The translations under genes and the position numbers were made by a program. From an uncultured Brevundimonas sp. (GTDB lineage: Bacteria; Pseudomonadota; Alphaproteobacteria; Caulobacterales; Caulobacteraceae): a DNA stretch of 39,213 nt. The notes beneath the pieces were generated by a model. The model searched no databases. It was not told where the DNA came from and worked only from the letters and a program-made list of their open reading frames with translations. Every line of letters starts with the position of its first letter. The first letter of the stretch is position 1. The stretch covers positions 1 through 39,213 of the forward strand of contig NZ_CAMZFB010000025.1 of assembly GCF_947305955.1 (NCBI RefSeq). Direction: 5' to 3'. Shown here piece after piece: positions 17,153 to 26,404 of this stretch.

Positions 17153-18675
17153 TGCGCCGCGTCGTCGTCCATGAGGGGCCGTTGATCGTCGGGGGCGGTC
17201 TGGCGGGATTGTCGGCGGCGTTGGAGGCGGTTCCGGTTGAGGGCGTGTCCAAGGGGGCGCTGATGGTGACGCCTGCGCCCTTGCTGGATGCCTGTTCGTC
17301 GGCTTGGGCGCAGGGCGGCATGGCCGCGGCGCTGGGCAAGGGCGACAGTGCGGAGCTGCATGCACGCGATACCGAGGCGGCGGGTGCGGGGCTGGTGGTG
17401 GCCGACGTCGCCACGGAACTGACCGGACACGGGCGCGGGACGGTGGACTGGTTGGCGTCGCTGGGTGCGCCGTTTGACCGCGAGGCTGACGGCGGGTTCG
17501 CTGTGTCGCTGGAGGCGGCGCATTCGGTGCCGCGCGTGGCGCGTGTGGGCGGCGACGGCGCAGGGCGGGCCATATTGTCGGCGGTGGTCGAGGCGGCCCG
17601 CGCGGCGAGCCATATCGAAATCTGGGAGGACGGGCGGCTGCGCGGCCTGTTGCAGGATGCGGCGGGGCGGGTCTGTGGTGCCGTCATCGAACGGGCGGAC
17701 GGTGGGCTGGTGGATGTGCATGCCCATGCGGTGGTGCTGGCGACGGGCGGGATTGGCGGTCTGTTCGAGGTGACGACCAATCCGGCGGCCTTGCGCGGAG
17801 AGGGGATGGCGCTGGCCTATTTGGCGGGGGCGGAAATTCTTGATCCGGAGTTTGTGCAGTTCCACCCGACGGCGATCGATGCGGCACTGGACCCTGCGCC
17901 GCTGGCGACGGAGGCCTTGCGGGGCGAGGGGGCGCGGCTGGTGGATCGGGATGGCGCGTTCCTGATCGGGCCGGAGCCGGATGCGGACCTTGCGGCGCGC
18001 GATATCGTGGCGCGGGCAGTGCATGCGGCGCGGGCGTCGGGACGCGGGGCGTTTCTGGATGCGCGGGCGGCGGTCGGGGAGGATTTCCCGCACGATTTTC
18101 CGGCGGTGTTTGCGGCCTGTATGGGGGCGGGGATCGATCCTCGCGTCCAGCCGATACCGGTGGCGGCGGCGGTCCACTACCACATGGGCGGGATCGCGGC
18201 GGATGCCGACGGGCGCACCGCTGTGGCGGGGCTTTATGCTGTAGGCGAGTGTGCGGCCACGGGCGTTCATGGGGCCAACCGACTGGCCTCCAACAGCCTG
18301 TTGGAAGCGGCGGCCTTTGGGCGGCGGGCCGGACGGGCGGCGGCGCGTGAGGGGATGGCGGCGGTCGGGCCTCTGTCGCCCGTGATCGTGGGGGGCGACC
18401 TGCCGGAAGATGAGATGCCTGCGCTGAGGGCGGCGATGACACGCCACTGTGGTGTGGTGCGTGACGGTGAGGGGCTGGCGGCGCTGTGCCGCTGGCTGGA
18501 TGAGTTGGCAGGGCGCTATCCGGCGGCTTTGCCGGTGGTGGCGGCTATGAGGGTGGCGCAGGGAGCCTTGCAGCGGCGCGAGAGCCGTGGCGGGCATTTC
18601 CGCAGCGACTATCCGGCGACGGACGCGGTGGCCCTGCATACGCGCATGACGGCGCGGGTGGCGGTGGCCGCATGA
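17152..18675 (+). CDS. nadB: L-aspartate oxidase (NadB)
   Basis: NadB is a flavoenzyme that oxidises aspartate to iminoaspartate, which NadA consumes. From the ATG at 17152 it has 507 residues. The FAD-binding loop LIVGGGLAGLSAAL is at 11-24 and SSAWAQGGMAAAL at 49-61. The active-site region FHPTAID and the fumarate-reductase-like HYHMGGIAADADGRT follow, then the FAD-contacting GLYAVGECAATGVHGANRL and SNSLLEAAAFGRR. Its start overlaps the stop of the M50 gene (TGATG) and its stop overlaps the nadC start (ATGA). Both overlaps point to coupled translation. Confidence 0.97.
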   Translation: MRRVVVHEGPLIVGGGLAGLSAALEAVPVEGVSKGALMVTPAPLLDACSSAWAQGGMAAALGKGDSAELHARDTEAAGAGLVVADVATELTGHGRGTVDWLASLGAPFDREADGGFAVSLEAAHSVPRVARVGGDGAGRAILSAVVEAARAASHIEIWEDGRLRGLLQDAAGRVCGAVIERADGGLVDVHAHAVVLATGGIGGLFEVTTNPAALRGEGMALAYLAGAEILDPEFVQFHPTAIDAALDPAPLATEALRGEGARLVDRDGAFLIGPEPDADLAARDIVARAVHAARASGRGAFLDARAAVGEDFPHDFPAVFAACMGAGIDPRVQPIPVAAAVHYHMGGIAADADGRTAVAGLYAVGECAATGVHGANRLASNSLLEAAAFGRRAGRAAAREGMAAVGPLSPVIVGGDLPEDEMPALRAAMTRHCGVVRDGEGLAALCRWLDELAGRYPAALPVVAAMRVAQGALQRRESRGGHFRSDYPATDAVALHTRMTARVAVAA

Positions 18676-19550
18676 AGGATGTGAAGGACGTGAATATGGT
18701 GCGCGAACTGCCTGATCTGGTGATCGAGCCTGTGGTGCGGATGGCGCTGGCCGAGGATCTGGGGCGCTGTGGCGATGTGACGGCGCAGGCCTGTATTCCG
18801 GCAGATGCGACAATGAAGGCCCAGTTCCGCGCCCGTCAGGACGGGGTGATGGCGGGCGGCGCGGCGGTGCGGATCGCCTGTCTGATGATGGACCCTGCTG
18901 CGCGAGTGGATGTGCGCGTGGCCGATGGCGCGGAGATCGGCAAGGGTGATGTGCTGGTCGAGGTGGAAGGCTCGGCGCGGGGGCTGCTGGCCGCGGAGAG
19001 GACGGCGCTGAACATCCTTGGGCGGATGTGCGGGATCGCCACCCAGACGCGGACCTATGTGAAGGCGGTGGCGGGGACCAAGGCCCGCATTGCCGACACC
19101 CGCAAGACGACGCCGGGTCTTAGGGCTTTAGAGAAGCATGCGGTGGCGTGCGGGGGCGGGATCAATCACCGCTTCGGACTGGATGACGCCATCCTGATCA
19201 AGGACAACCACGTGGCCGTCTGTGGCGGCGTGGGCAAGGCTGTGCGCGCGGCCAAGGCCTTTGCGCCGCACCTGATGAAGGTGGAGGTCGAGGTGGACGG
19301 GCTGGGCCAGCTGGACGAGGCGCTGGCTGAAGGGCCGGACGTCATCATGCTGGATAATTTCTCGCTGGCCGACATGGAGGAGGCCGTGCGGCGGGTGAAG
19401 GCCAGCGGCGTTCGGGTGGTGCTTGAAGCGTCGGGCGGTGTGAATCTGGACACCGTGGCGGGGATTGCCGCGACGGGTGTCGACGTCATTTCCGTGGGGG
19501 CGCTGACCCACTCGGTCATCCAACTGGATATCGGTCTAGACGCGATCTAA
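18672..19550 (+). CDS. nadC: Nicotinate-nucleotide pyrophosphorylase, carboxylating (NadC)
   Basis: NadC converts quinolinate and PRPP to nicotinate mononucleotide, completing the branch begun by NadB and NadA. The 292 residues show RTALNILGRMCGIAT (about 114-128), ADTRKTTPGLRALEKHAV (about 140-157), HRFGLDDAILIKDNH (about 166-180), the EVEVD substrate segment, VIMLDNFS, and the C-terminal phosphate-binding EASGGV...ISVGALTHS. The ATG at 18672 overlaps the nadB stop; an ATG eight codons later has a better-placed AAGGA. A strong terminator follows. Confidence 0.97.
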   Translation: MKDVKDVNMVRELPDLVIEPVVRMALAEDLGRCGDVTAQACIPADATMKAQFRARQDGVMAGGAAVRIACLMMDPAARVDVRVADGAEIGKGDVLVEVEGSARGLLAAERTALNILGRMCGIATQTRTYVKAVAGTKARIADTRKTTPGLRALEKHAVACGGGINHRFGLDDAILIKDNHVAVCGGVGKAVRAAKAFAPHLMKVEVEVDGLGQLDEALAEGPDVIMLDNFSLADMEEAVRRVKASGVRVVLEASGGVNLDTVAGIAATGVDVISVGALTHSVIQLDIGLDAI

Positions 19551-19570
19551 AATATTACGGTTATTCGAGG

Positions 19571-19624
19571 AACAGGCCGTCGGTGCAGGGGTTTAGTTAA
19601 CCAAGCACCGGCGGCCTGTTTTTA
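19571..19624 (+). terminator. Intrinsic terminator of the nad operon
   Basis: The 16-bp stem AACAGGCCGTCGGTGC (19571-19586) / GCACCGGCGGCCTGTT (19605-19620), with one T-G wobble and an 18-nt loop, runs into a T-tract (19619-19623). Confidence 0.85.
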
Positions 19625-19630
19625 CCTGTT

Positions 19631-20659
19631 TCAGGTCGATGCTGCGACGGGCGCGGTCTGGACAGAGGCCGCGTTCGCACCCCCTGCATGGGCCGGAGCG
19701 CTGGGAGCGATTTGAACCGTCGGGGTAGCGACGGGCTTGGCTTCAGCCTCATCGGCAACATATGGACGCGGGCCCTGCGGGGCGGCCGGAGCCGAGGTCA
19801 TAGACGCCTGCATCACCTGCGGAACGGCGGCCGAAGCCTGAATCTCGCGCGAGAGGGCGGCAGCAGAGCCGTTTTGGCCGCCGAAGCGGTAGAACAGGTG
19901 CGAGCCGACCTGACTGACGCGGACCAGACGGTTGCGCCATGCCGGAGAAACGCCGGTGGTGTGGAAGTGGGTGGCCGAGCCGACGGCGGAATAGGCCTGA
20001 CCGGACAGGGCCGCCGAGGCCACGTCACGGGCGCGGTTCCATGCGGCGCGGTTGACCGCACCACGCATCACACCATTGCAGGTGAAGGAAAACTGGCAGC
20101 CGGTCGAGCGGTTGGAGCCTTGGTAGACGACGCCGCAGACGGTTTTCGGGAAGGCGGGGTGGCGGGCGCGGTTCAGCACAACCTGTGCGACGGCCTTCAT
20201 GCCATTGGTGCCTTCACCGCGCGCTTCGTAATAGACGGCTTGCGTCAGGCATTCGAGGTCGCGCGACTGGTCGCGGGCACCGGTGACGCGGAAGCTGCTG
20301 ACGGGATCGGGATTTTGGGCCTGTTCCAGACGGGAGGCCAGAAGTTCTGCCTGACGGTCGCGAAGGGCGGCACCATCGACAGCATAGGGATCGTGACGGT
20401 TGGCAATAGCCAGGGCGCTGGCATCAAGGCCGCCTGCAGCGACCGCCATAGCTTCCTGGCTGTACCCATCCATGCCGGCGGTCGTGATCCGCTCAACCTG
20501 GGTGCGTACGGTAGAGGCCTGGGCTGATACGCCGCCCATATAGGCTCCTCCGACCGCGAGCGTGACGAGACCGCCAAAGGCTACCGTGGCCGCGACAGGG
20601 CGCGTGTCCAGCTTGCTTATGGCGCGTTTGATCTCACGCAGGGGCGAAGAGAGTGACAA
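19631..20659 (-). CDS. SleB-type cell wall hydrolase (Hydrolase_2 family), first paralogue
   Basis: The 342-residue protein has an N-terminal membrane segment (about residues 23-43) and a Hydrolase_2 domain at about 136-258. Within the domain lie CLTQAVYYEARGEG, with the likely catalytic Glu E145, VAQVVLNRARHPAFP, GVVYQGS and CQFSFTC. The domain ends with ATHFHT and VSQVGSHLFYRFGG. Domains of this kind cleave peptidoglycan as amidases or transglycosylases. An Ala/Pro-rich tail (about 280-342) is probably disordered. The start is a TTG at 20659 with AGGAA 7 nt upstream; the next ATG is at codon 41 and would remove the anchor. A paralogue lies at 25226-26401. Confidence 0.88.
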   Translation of the reverse strand: MSLSSPLREIKRAISKLDTRPVAATVAFGGLVTLAVGGAYMGGVSAQASTVRTQVERITTAGMDGYSQEAMAVAAGGLDASALAIANRHDPYAVDGAALRDRQAELLASRLEQAQNPDPVSSFRVTGARDQSRDLECLTQAVYYEARGEGTNGMKAVAQVVLNRARHPAFPKTVCGVVYQGSNRSTGCQFSFTCNGVMRGAVNRAAWNRARDVASAALSGQAYSAVGSATHFHTTGVSPAWRNRLVRVSQVGSHLFYRFGGQNGSAAALSREIQASAAVPQVMQASMTSAPAAPQGPRPYVADEAEAKPVATPTVQIAPSAPAHAGGANAASVQTAPVAAST

Positions 20660-21086
20660 AAGATATTTCCTGTTTGGCAGGGCGAGGAACGCCGCCCCTT
20701 AGATCCGGTACCCACAGTCGGAACTCATCCGTACGCAGAGACCGGGTGCCGCGGTTGCCGGACAGGGCGAACAGCGGAAGCCGAGCCTTAAGCCATCTAG
20801 TTGTGGCGGAAATGTGATTGATTCGAAGGTTTTTGTGAAGTTGTGGACAAAAGTGGTAGGGCTTTGAGAGCAGTTTATAACTTTGCCATACCGCCCTGTG
20901 TGATCGGTATAGATATTCTTACGAATACTGTATTTGAAAGTTTAGATAACTCTTGAAGTAAGAGATCGTAATTGCCGAAAGCCGTTTTCGAGGCCTTATG
21001 AATACTTGGGCCGTAACGATGGTTTTTCAAGGAACCTTGGGTGCAGTTGGGGGTTCAATTGGCAAGGGATTCAAGGAGTTCGCACG
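20660..21086. other. Divergent intergenic region, hydrolase / small lipoprotein
   Basis: No gene is supported here. CGGTACCC (20706-20713) and GGGTGCCG (20744-20751) can pair, with one wobble, in the leader of the hydrolase. The stretch 20820-20990 is AT-rich and probably holds promoters. It contains two small dyads, TATTC-TTAC-GAATA (20914-20927) and CTCTT-GAAGT-AAGAG (20950-20964). Confidence 0.4.
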
Positions 21087-21284
21087 ATGCCCACGGTTAT
21101 CCGGAAAAAATTGGTTTTAGGCGGCTCTGTGCTCGCGGTGTTGGCGCTGGGGGCTTGCGGGCACACGGTCGAGCAACGGGCGGCAACCGGTGCCATCGCC
21201 GGCGCGGTTGTCGCCGGTCCGGTGGGGGCTGCGGTTGGCGGTGCGGCCGGAACGGTCGTGGGCCAGGCCGACAAGCCGCGCTGA
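21087..21284 (+). CDS. Small glycine-zipper lipoprotein
   Basis: The protein has 65 residues from the ATG at 21087, with AAGGAG 8 nt upstream. A lipobox LALGAC places the lipidated cysteine at residue 24. The mature part is mostly Gly/Ala/Val (GAIAGAVVAGPVGAAVGGAAGTVVG), a glycine-zipper pattern seen in small outer-membrane lipoproteins. The role is unknown, probably envelope-related. A terminator lies at 21421. Confidence 0.85.
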   Translation: MPTVIRKKLVLGGSVLAVLALGACGHTVEQRAATGAIAGAVVAGPVGAAVGGAAGTVVGQADKPR

Positions 21285-21420
21285 GACCGTCGATCAAGCT
21301 TCAAGATTCATGGGGCGTTTCCGCCATCGCAGAAAACGGTGTGCGGGACGGCCCTGATGATAGTCCCGCCTCTCTCGGGATGACGGCCTTCTGACCTGAA
21401 AGGTTTGGAAGACGGCAACT

Positions 21421-21454
21421 GCCAGACCCTGTCGATCAGGGTCTGGCTTTTTTT
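21421..21454 (+). terminator. Intrinsic terminator
   Basis: GCCAGACCCTG (21421-21431), loop TCGAT and CAGGGTCTGGC (21437-21447) form a perfect 11-bp stem followed by seven T. It serves the plus strand and sits about 135 nt after the lipoprotein stop. Confidence 0.85.
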
Positions 21455-21463
21455 ATGCCGGGG

Positions 21464-24355
21464 TCAGCTCTCGCTGCCTTGTTCGCGTTGGGAAGGTTGG
21501 ACGTCGTCGCGAGGGAGATCGGCACCGATCAGGGCGCGAAGCTGGGCGGGCGTATAGGGTTTGGGCAGGAAGGCCCATGTCGTGTCGCGCAGGGCCTCGG
21601 CCTCGCCGGGGAAGCCGGAGGACAGGATGACCCGCATGGTCGGCCATTCCTCGGAGGCGCGCTGGGCCAGTTCGATCCCGCTGAGACCGCCCGGCATGAG
21701 GATGTCGCTGAGCAGGACGTCATAGGCGTTCATGGACAGCTTCTTCAGGGCAGCGGTGGCCGAGGCGACGCGCTCGACGGCCAGACCCTCGCCCTGGAGG
21801 ACCGACAGGGCGACCGTCGCGACGGCGTCGTCATCCTCGACCAGCAGGATTTTGAGCGGGTTGCGGTGGTCGCGAACGACCGCCTCGACGTCATTGGCGA
21901 CGCCGTTGGCATGGGAGGCGATGGCGGCGGTGTTCTCGGCACTGGCCCACGGCAGGAAGAGGTTGATGCGGGTGCCTTTTCCTTCCTGTGACTGGATGGA
22001 GGTGGAGCCGCCGCTTTGGCGGGTGAAGCCATAGACCTGCGACAGGCCAAGGCCGGTGCCGTGGCCGACGCCCTTGGTGGTGAAGAAGGGCTCGAACACG
22101 CGCTTTTGCACCTCTTCGCTCATGCCCGTGCCGTTGTCGGCGACCGTGACCCGCACATAGCGGCCCGGCATGAGGTCGGCGGGATGGATGGCTGCAGGGG
22201 TGGCTTCCGGACCGGGTTGGTCGCCCAACGGCAACTGCGGGTCGCGCGGGGCGGGCACGATGTACTCGGCGGTCTCGACCGTGATGCGGCCTGTCGGCGG
22301 GCAGGCATCGCGGGCGTTGACCAGAAGGTTGATGAGGGCCGCTTCGAACTTGCCTGAATCGACGAGGGCGGGGGTCTCGCCCTTGCGCAGTTTGAAGCGC
22401 AGGGTCATGCCGTCGCCGACAGCCTGATGCAGAAGAGGCTCGCCTTCGCGCATCAGGGCGTTGATGTCGGTCGAGGACGGGCGAAGGGTCTGGCGGCGCG
22501 AGAAGGCCAGCAGCTGGCCGGTCAGGCGCTCGCCACGGCGGGCGGCGGCCAGCGCAGCCTCGGCCATCTTCTGGCGGCGGGCCGGATCTTCGGTGCGCAG
22601 GATGATGTCCAGACCGCCCATGATGACAGTCAGCAGGTTGTTGAAGTCATGGGCCACGCCGCCGGTCAGACGACCGATGGCTTCGAGGCGGTGGGAGCGG
22701 ACCAGTTCGGCCTCGGCCTTGGCCTTTTCGGCGAGGGCGGCGGTGACGCGCTCTTCCAGCAGTTCGTTGATGCGTTTCAGGTCGCGCTCGGCACGCTGGC
22801 TTTCGGACACGTCGATGCTGACGCCGGTAAACCCGACGAGGGTGCCGTGGACGTCGTAGCGCGGTGCGCCTTCGGTTCTCAGCCAGCGGGTGCCGAAGGT
22901 CGGGTGATTGACGCGGCCGAGATAGGAGAAGCGGCGCTCCTCGCGTGTGGCGGTGGTCAGGACCTTGTCCAGGGTGTCGCGCTCTTCGACAGGGGTCCAT
23001 TCGCGGATAGCGCTGATGAGGCGCTTGGGCGGCTGGCCCGCAAAGGTGGAGCGGAAGCGGCGGTTGCCGAACTCGGTGTTGCCGTTCTTGTCCACCATCC
23101 AGATCAGGGCGGGGGCGCTGTCGGCGATGGTGCGGAAGCGGGCCTCGGATTCCTGGACGAGGGTGGTGGCTTCCTGCGTGTCGGTCACGTCATAGGCCGT
23201 GCCGATCAGGCCGACGCGGTTGCCGTCGATATCGACATGGGGCTGGTGGAACGACCGCAGCCAGCGCCATGCGCCGTCGTGGCGGCGATAGCGGGCCAGA
23301 ATGGTGAAAGGTGCGTTGCTTTCGATGCCGTTCCAGAAGTCGCGTGCGGTTCGGTCGTAGTCGTCCGGATGGATGTGCCGACGCCAGTCGTGGACGCGAA
23401 GCTGGATATCCTCGTCGCCGACAAAATCCTTATAGGCGCGGTTGAAGAAGGTGCCGGTCAGCTCGTTGTCGGTCAGCCACAGCATGACCGGAATGGAGTT
23501 GGCGACGGTGTGGAAGCTGTGCTGGGAGGCGCTGAGGGCGGCCTGGGCCTCGCGGACGGCGGAGATGTCGACGCCGATAGCGATCAAGCCATAGCGGGTG
23601 CCGTCGGCATGGCTGAGGGGGCGGGCCTCGGTCATCAGGCGGGTGAAACTGCCGTCGGGGCGCATGCAGCGCACCTCGGCCAGCCACGGGGCCTTGTCCG
23701 ACGTCTGGGTATCGACCAGCGTGGCCTTCAGGCCCTCGATGTCATCGGGATGGGTGATGTCGGCGAGGTTGCGGCCGATCAGCCAATCGCGGGGGCGGCC
23801 TGCGATACGCGCGAAACATTCATTGGCGTCCAATATGGTGCCGTCGAAGGCGTTGCGGACGATGGCGACAGAGGACTGGTCGAGGACGGCCTGCTGTTCG
23901 GTGGCCAGACGGTCCTGTTCACGCATCAGGTGGACCATCTGGTCGTGGGCGACGGACAGGCGGCGGACGCTGTGGCGCAGCGAGGCACCGATGACGCCGC
24001 TGAGCGAGCCGATAATGGCAAAACTGATGACGGGTCCGATGAACGGCCCTTGCGGGTGCGGATGGCCGGACAGCGCGCCGATCAGCCACAGGCCGAAGAT
24101 GCAGAAGATGACGGTGAGAAAGCTGGTGGCATATCCGCAGGCCAAGCCCGCCAGCATGACTGCCGGGATCAGCAGGGAGAAGCCGACAACATGGTCGAAC
24201 ACGCCCAGCAGGACGCCGCGTATCAGGATGAAGACCGTCGTGAACGCCAAGGTGATCAGGATACGCGCCGGCCATGAGGGCAGCGGCCTTTGGGCCAACC
24301 TTTCAAGGAAGGTGTTCGCCAGAAGCGAACTATGGTCCTGTTGGGTTGGGGACAT
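21464..24355 (-). CDS. Hybrid PAS-rich sensor histidine kinase with receiver domain
   Basis: The 963-residue membrane protein has four or so N-terminal helices (about 30-125, KdpD/DUF4118-like). Three PAS domains follow, about 150-270, 275-395 and 400-520, each ending in a PAC-like segment such as IAIGVDISAVREAQ. A short coiled coil (525-555) leads to the dimerisation/phosphoacceptor helix GGVAHDFNNLL, with H569. The ATPase domain has N-box INLLVNARDACP, VADNGTGM and GHGTGLGLS. The C-terminal receiver has acidic residues 841-843, phosphoacceptor D884 and K932. The intramolecular receiver suggests a phosphorelay or self-regulation. No output regulator is adjacent. The signal is unknown, and the PAS layout would fit redox, light or small-molecule sensing. 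Confidence 0.93.
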   Translation of the reverse strand: MSPTQQDHSSLLANTFLERLAQRPLPSWPARILITLAFTTVFILIRGVLLGVFDHVVGFSLLIPAVMLAGLACGYATSFLTVIFCIFGLWLIGALSGHPHPQGPFIGPVISFAIIGSLSGVIGASLRHSVRRLSVAHDQMVHLMREQDRLATEQQAVLDQSSVAIVRNAFDGTILDANECFARIAGRPRDWLIGRNLADITHPDDIEGLKATLVDTQTSDKAPWLAEVRCMRPDGSFTRLMTEARPLSHADGTRYGLIAIGVDISAVREAQAALSASQHSFHTVANSIPVMLWLTDNELTGTFFNRAYKDFVGDEDIQLRVHDWRRHIHPDDYDRTARDFWNGIESNAPFTILARYRRHDGAWRWLRSFHQPHVDIDGNRVGLIGTAYDVTDTQEATTLVQESEARFRTIADSAPALIWMVDKNGNTEFGNRRFRSTFAGQPPKRLISAIREWTPVEERDTLDKVLTTATREERRFSYLGRVNHPTFGTRWLRTEGAPRYDVHGTLVGFTGVSIDVSESQRAERDLKRINELLEERVTAALAEKAKAEAELVRSHRLEAIGRLTGGVAHDFNNLLTVIMGGLDIILRTEDPARRQKMAEAALAAARRGERLTGQLLAFSRRQTLRPSSTDINALMREGEPLLHQAVGDGMTLRFKLRKGETPALVDSGKFEAALINLLVNARDACPPTGRITVETAEYIVPAPRDPQLPLGDQPGPEATPAAIHPADLMPGRYVRVTVADNGTGMSEEVQKRVFEPFFTTKGVGHGTGLGLSQVYGFTRQSGGSTSIQSQEGKGTRINLFLPWASAENTAAIASHANGVANDVEAVVRDHRNPLKILLVEDDDAVATVALSVLQGEGLAVERVASATAALKKLSMNAYDVLLSDILMPGGLSGIELAQRASEEWPTMRVILSSGFPGEAEALRDTTWAFLPKPYTPAQLRALIGADLPRDDVQPSQREQGSES

Positions 24356-24544
24356 TCAGCGGGGTCAACTGCACAGTGGGAGCGGTGTTATTAGCGCAGA
24401 CCGATGTGCCGGAGAACGGCGTACCGATGAAACCTGCGCTGTCAATGCAACGCTGGATGCGTAAGGGCGTTCCCATGGGCAATGTCAGCAACGGGTTGAG
24501 GCAGGTCAATTGATGCCAAAAATCATCGTTGCGGCCTTAAAGAC

Positions 24545-24559
24545 GGGGGCATTGCCCCC
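24545..24559. promoter_or_regulatory. Hairpin/dyad upstream of dps
   Basis: The perfect inverted repeat GGGGGC-ATT-GCCCCC lies next to ATATTATAAG, a possible -10 region, about 40 nt before the dps start. It could be a regulator site or a transcript hairpin; no known motif was recognised. Confidence 0.35.
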
Positions 24560-24604
24560 CATATTATAAGCGTAACCCCAGATCTCCCATTTCAGGACGT
24601 GGAC

Positions 24605-25084
24605 ATGACCCAGACGATCGATACCGACTTTACCGATGCACAGCGCGAGGCCGTCGCGCGCGAACTCTCGAAGGTGCTGGCGGACAGCTATGCGATCTAT
24701 CTGAAGACCCATGGCTATCACTGGAATGTACGCGGGCCGGAGTTCTTCAGCCTGCACGGCCTGTTCCAGCAGCAGTACACCGAAATCTGGGGTGCGCTGG
24801 ACGATATCGCCGAGCGTATCCGTGCCTTGGGTGAGCTGGCCCCGCAGTCGGCCTCGGCCTTCGGCAATCTGACCTCGATTCACGATGGCGATGCCGAGAA
24901 GTCGGCCAATGACATGCTGGCCGAGCTGATCCGCGACCATGGCGTGGTGGTGCGTACCGCACGCCAAGCGCTGAAGGTGGCCGAAGAGGCGGGCGATGAA
25001 TCGACCGTCGATCTGATGACCCAGCGTCTGGCTGCCCACGAAAAGGCCGCATGGATGCTGCGTTCCAGCCTTGGCAACCGCTAA
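24605..25084 (+). CDS. dps: Dps family ferritin-like DNA-protection protein
   Basis: Dps proteins form 12-subunit shells that oxidise Fe(II) with peroxide, store iron and shield DNA. The protein has 159 residues from the ATG at 24605; AGGA lies 7 nt upstream, whereas the GTG at 24599 is too close to it. The ferroxidase residues match the family: H39 in HWNVRG, H51 in SLHGLF, and D66 and E70 in ALDDIAER. It lacks a Lys-rich N-terminal tail, so direct DNA binding may be weak. It is divergent from the histidine kinase. Confidence 0.93.
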   Translation: MTQTIDTDFTDAQREAVARELSKVLADSYAIYLKTHGYHWNVRGPEFFSLHGLFQQQYTEIWGALDDIAERIRALGELAPQSASAFGNLTSIHDGDAEKSANDMLAELIRDHGVVVRTARQALKVAEEAGDESTVDLMTQRLAAHEKAAWMLRSSLGNR

Positions 25085-25098
25085 GGTCGGGACAATCG

Positions 25099-25201
25099 GG
25101 TGAGGGGAACTCCAACCCTCACCAAACCTTAATGCTGGCGTCCGAAAACAGCCGGATTGCCTGCCTAAGGGGCAGGTGTCCGGTGGTTTCCGGACGCTTT
25201 T
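25099..25201 (+). terminator. Three hairpins after dps
   Basis: GGTGAGGG/CCCTCACC (25099-25123), CCTGCC/GGCAGG (25160-25176) and GTCCGG-TGGTTT-CCGGAC (25178-25195) follow the dps stop in turn. The last runs into GCTTTT and is the best candidate terminator. Alternatively they are leader structures of the next gene. Confidence 0.5.
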
Positions 25202-25225
25202 CTGATTGAAAAGGCTGCCTTAAGC

Positions 25226-26401
25226 TTGAACGCCATCCGACTGAAACCTCAGGGCTCGACCGCTGGACCGCGCAAACGCGCGGCGGTTCCGGTTGCCGTG
25301 GGGGCGGGGGCGGCCTTGGTGGTGGCGCTGCTGTCGGGTGTGGTGGCCCGCTCTGAGGCCCGCCATGATGCGGCGCGGACGGCGGAGGCTGTCGCCGAGG
25401 CTGCGGGCGGTCGGTATGACGAGATCGGTCTGAGCCGCGTGATGGCGCGCCTGGACGGGGCACAGTTGTCGGTGGCGCTGCGTCATGATCCGGCGATGCG
25501 GGGCGGGGTGATGCTGCCCGGACTGACGCCGGGGTGGAGCAATCTGAGACTGGGCGGCAAGCCCGATCCGTTCGCCATGGCATCGGGTCTGGAGGCCTTG
25601 CGGCTGAATGCGGCGGAGGCGGGGGATGCGGTGGTCGTGGCCGCGCCCGTGTTCCGCTTTACGCCCCAGAGCGCCGATGATCGCAGGCGGGCACTGCGCT
25701 GCCTGACGCAGGCTGTCTATTACGAGGCGGCGCTGGAGCCCGATGAGGGGCAGGCGGCGGTGGCGCAGGTGGTGCTGAACCGCGTGCGTGATCCCAACTA
25801 TCCGAACTCGATCTGTGGCGTCGTCTATCAGGGGGCCGAGCGCAATACGGGGTGCCAGTTCACCTTTACCTGTGACGGCTCGCTGGGGCGTACGCCTATC
25901 GGTTGGGCATGGACCCGCGCGCAGAAGGTGGCCGAGCGGGCGCTGGCCGGTGGTGTGGCCGCCAAGGTGGGATCGGCGACCCACTATCATGCCGACTACG
26001 TGCGCCCGTGGTGGGCCCCAAGTCTGGCCAAGGTTTCGCAGGTCGGGGCGCATATCTTCTATCGCTGGCAGGGGGCGGCCGGATCGGTGGCGTCCCTGAC
26101 ATCAGCCTATTCGGGACGCGAGCCTGTGATTGACGAGGCCCGTTTCGCGCGGCCGCGCGATGTCCTGCCGACGGGACCGGATGTCGAGGTCGCCGGACTG
26201 GATACCGGTCTGAGCAACGAGATGATTGCGGCGGGCAACCGCGCCGTCGAGTTCGAGGGCACGACCAAGATTGTGGGTGCCCCTAGCCTTGGTGGACGTC
26301 GTCAGCCGACGGCCAAGGAGATCGCTGACATCAACGAACGCCTGAAGGCGTTTGAAGAGGGGCGGGCGGCTCCGGCTACCGCAGCGACGCCCGAGGGCTG
26401 A
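25226..26401 (+). CDS. SleB-type cell wall hydrolase (Hydrolase_2 family), second paralogue
   Basis: The 391-residue protein has an N-terminal membrane segment (about 20-41). Its Hydrolase_2 domain at about 158-283 holds CLTQAVYYEAALEPDEG with likely catalytic Glu E167, VAQVVLNRVRDPNYP, GVVYQGAERNTGCQFTFTC, GSATHYHADYV and VSQVGAHIFYRWQG. It shares the domain and flank layout with the protein at 19631-20659 but differs in the linker and C-terminal tail. The longest frame starts with TTG at 25226, with only a distant AAGG. The N-terminal boundary is therefore uncertain. Confidence 0.88.
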   Translation: MNAIRLKPQGSTAGPRKRAAVPVAVGAGAALVVALLSGVVARSEARHDAARTAEAVAEAAGGRYDEIGLSRVMARLDGAQLSVALRHDPAMRGGVMLPGLTPGWSNLRLGGKPDPFAMASGLEALRLNAAEAGDAVVVAAPVFRFTPQSADDRRRALRCLTQAVYYEAALEPDEGQAAVAQVVLNRVRDPNYPNSICGVVYQGAERNTGCQFTFTCDGSLGRTPIGWAWTRAQKVAERALAGGVAAKVGSATHYHADYVRPWWAPSLAKVSQVGAHIFYRWQGAAGSVASLTSAYSGREPVIDEARFARPRDVLPTGPDVEVAGLDTGLSNEMIAAGNRAVEFEGTTKIVGAPSLGGRRQPTAKEIADINERLKAFEEGRAAPATAATPEG

Positions 26402-26404
26402 GGC

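Noticed and set aside
17131..18813. A 560-codon antisense frame over nadB
   Set aside because: It is rich in Arg, His and Pro, typical of a shadow frame in GC-rich DNA, and nadB on the other strand is unambiguous.
20842..20850. TGTGGACAA as a DnaA box
   Set aside because: It is a single copy with one mismatch to TTATCCACA on the reverse strand, with no cluster or origin context.
22427..24277. A 616-codon antisense frame over the histidine kinase
   Set aside because: Its composition is Gly/Ala/Asp-rich with no recognisable motif, while the kinase frame shows complete domains.
24274..24513. A 79-codon plus-strand frame between the kinase and dps
   Set aside because: It overlaps the kinase start and has no ribosome site or recognisable features.
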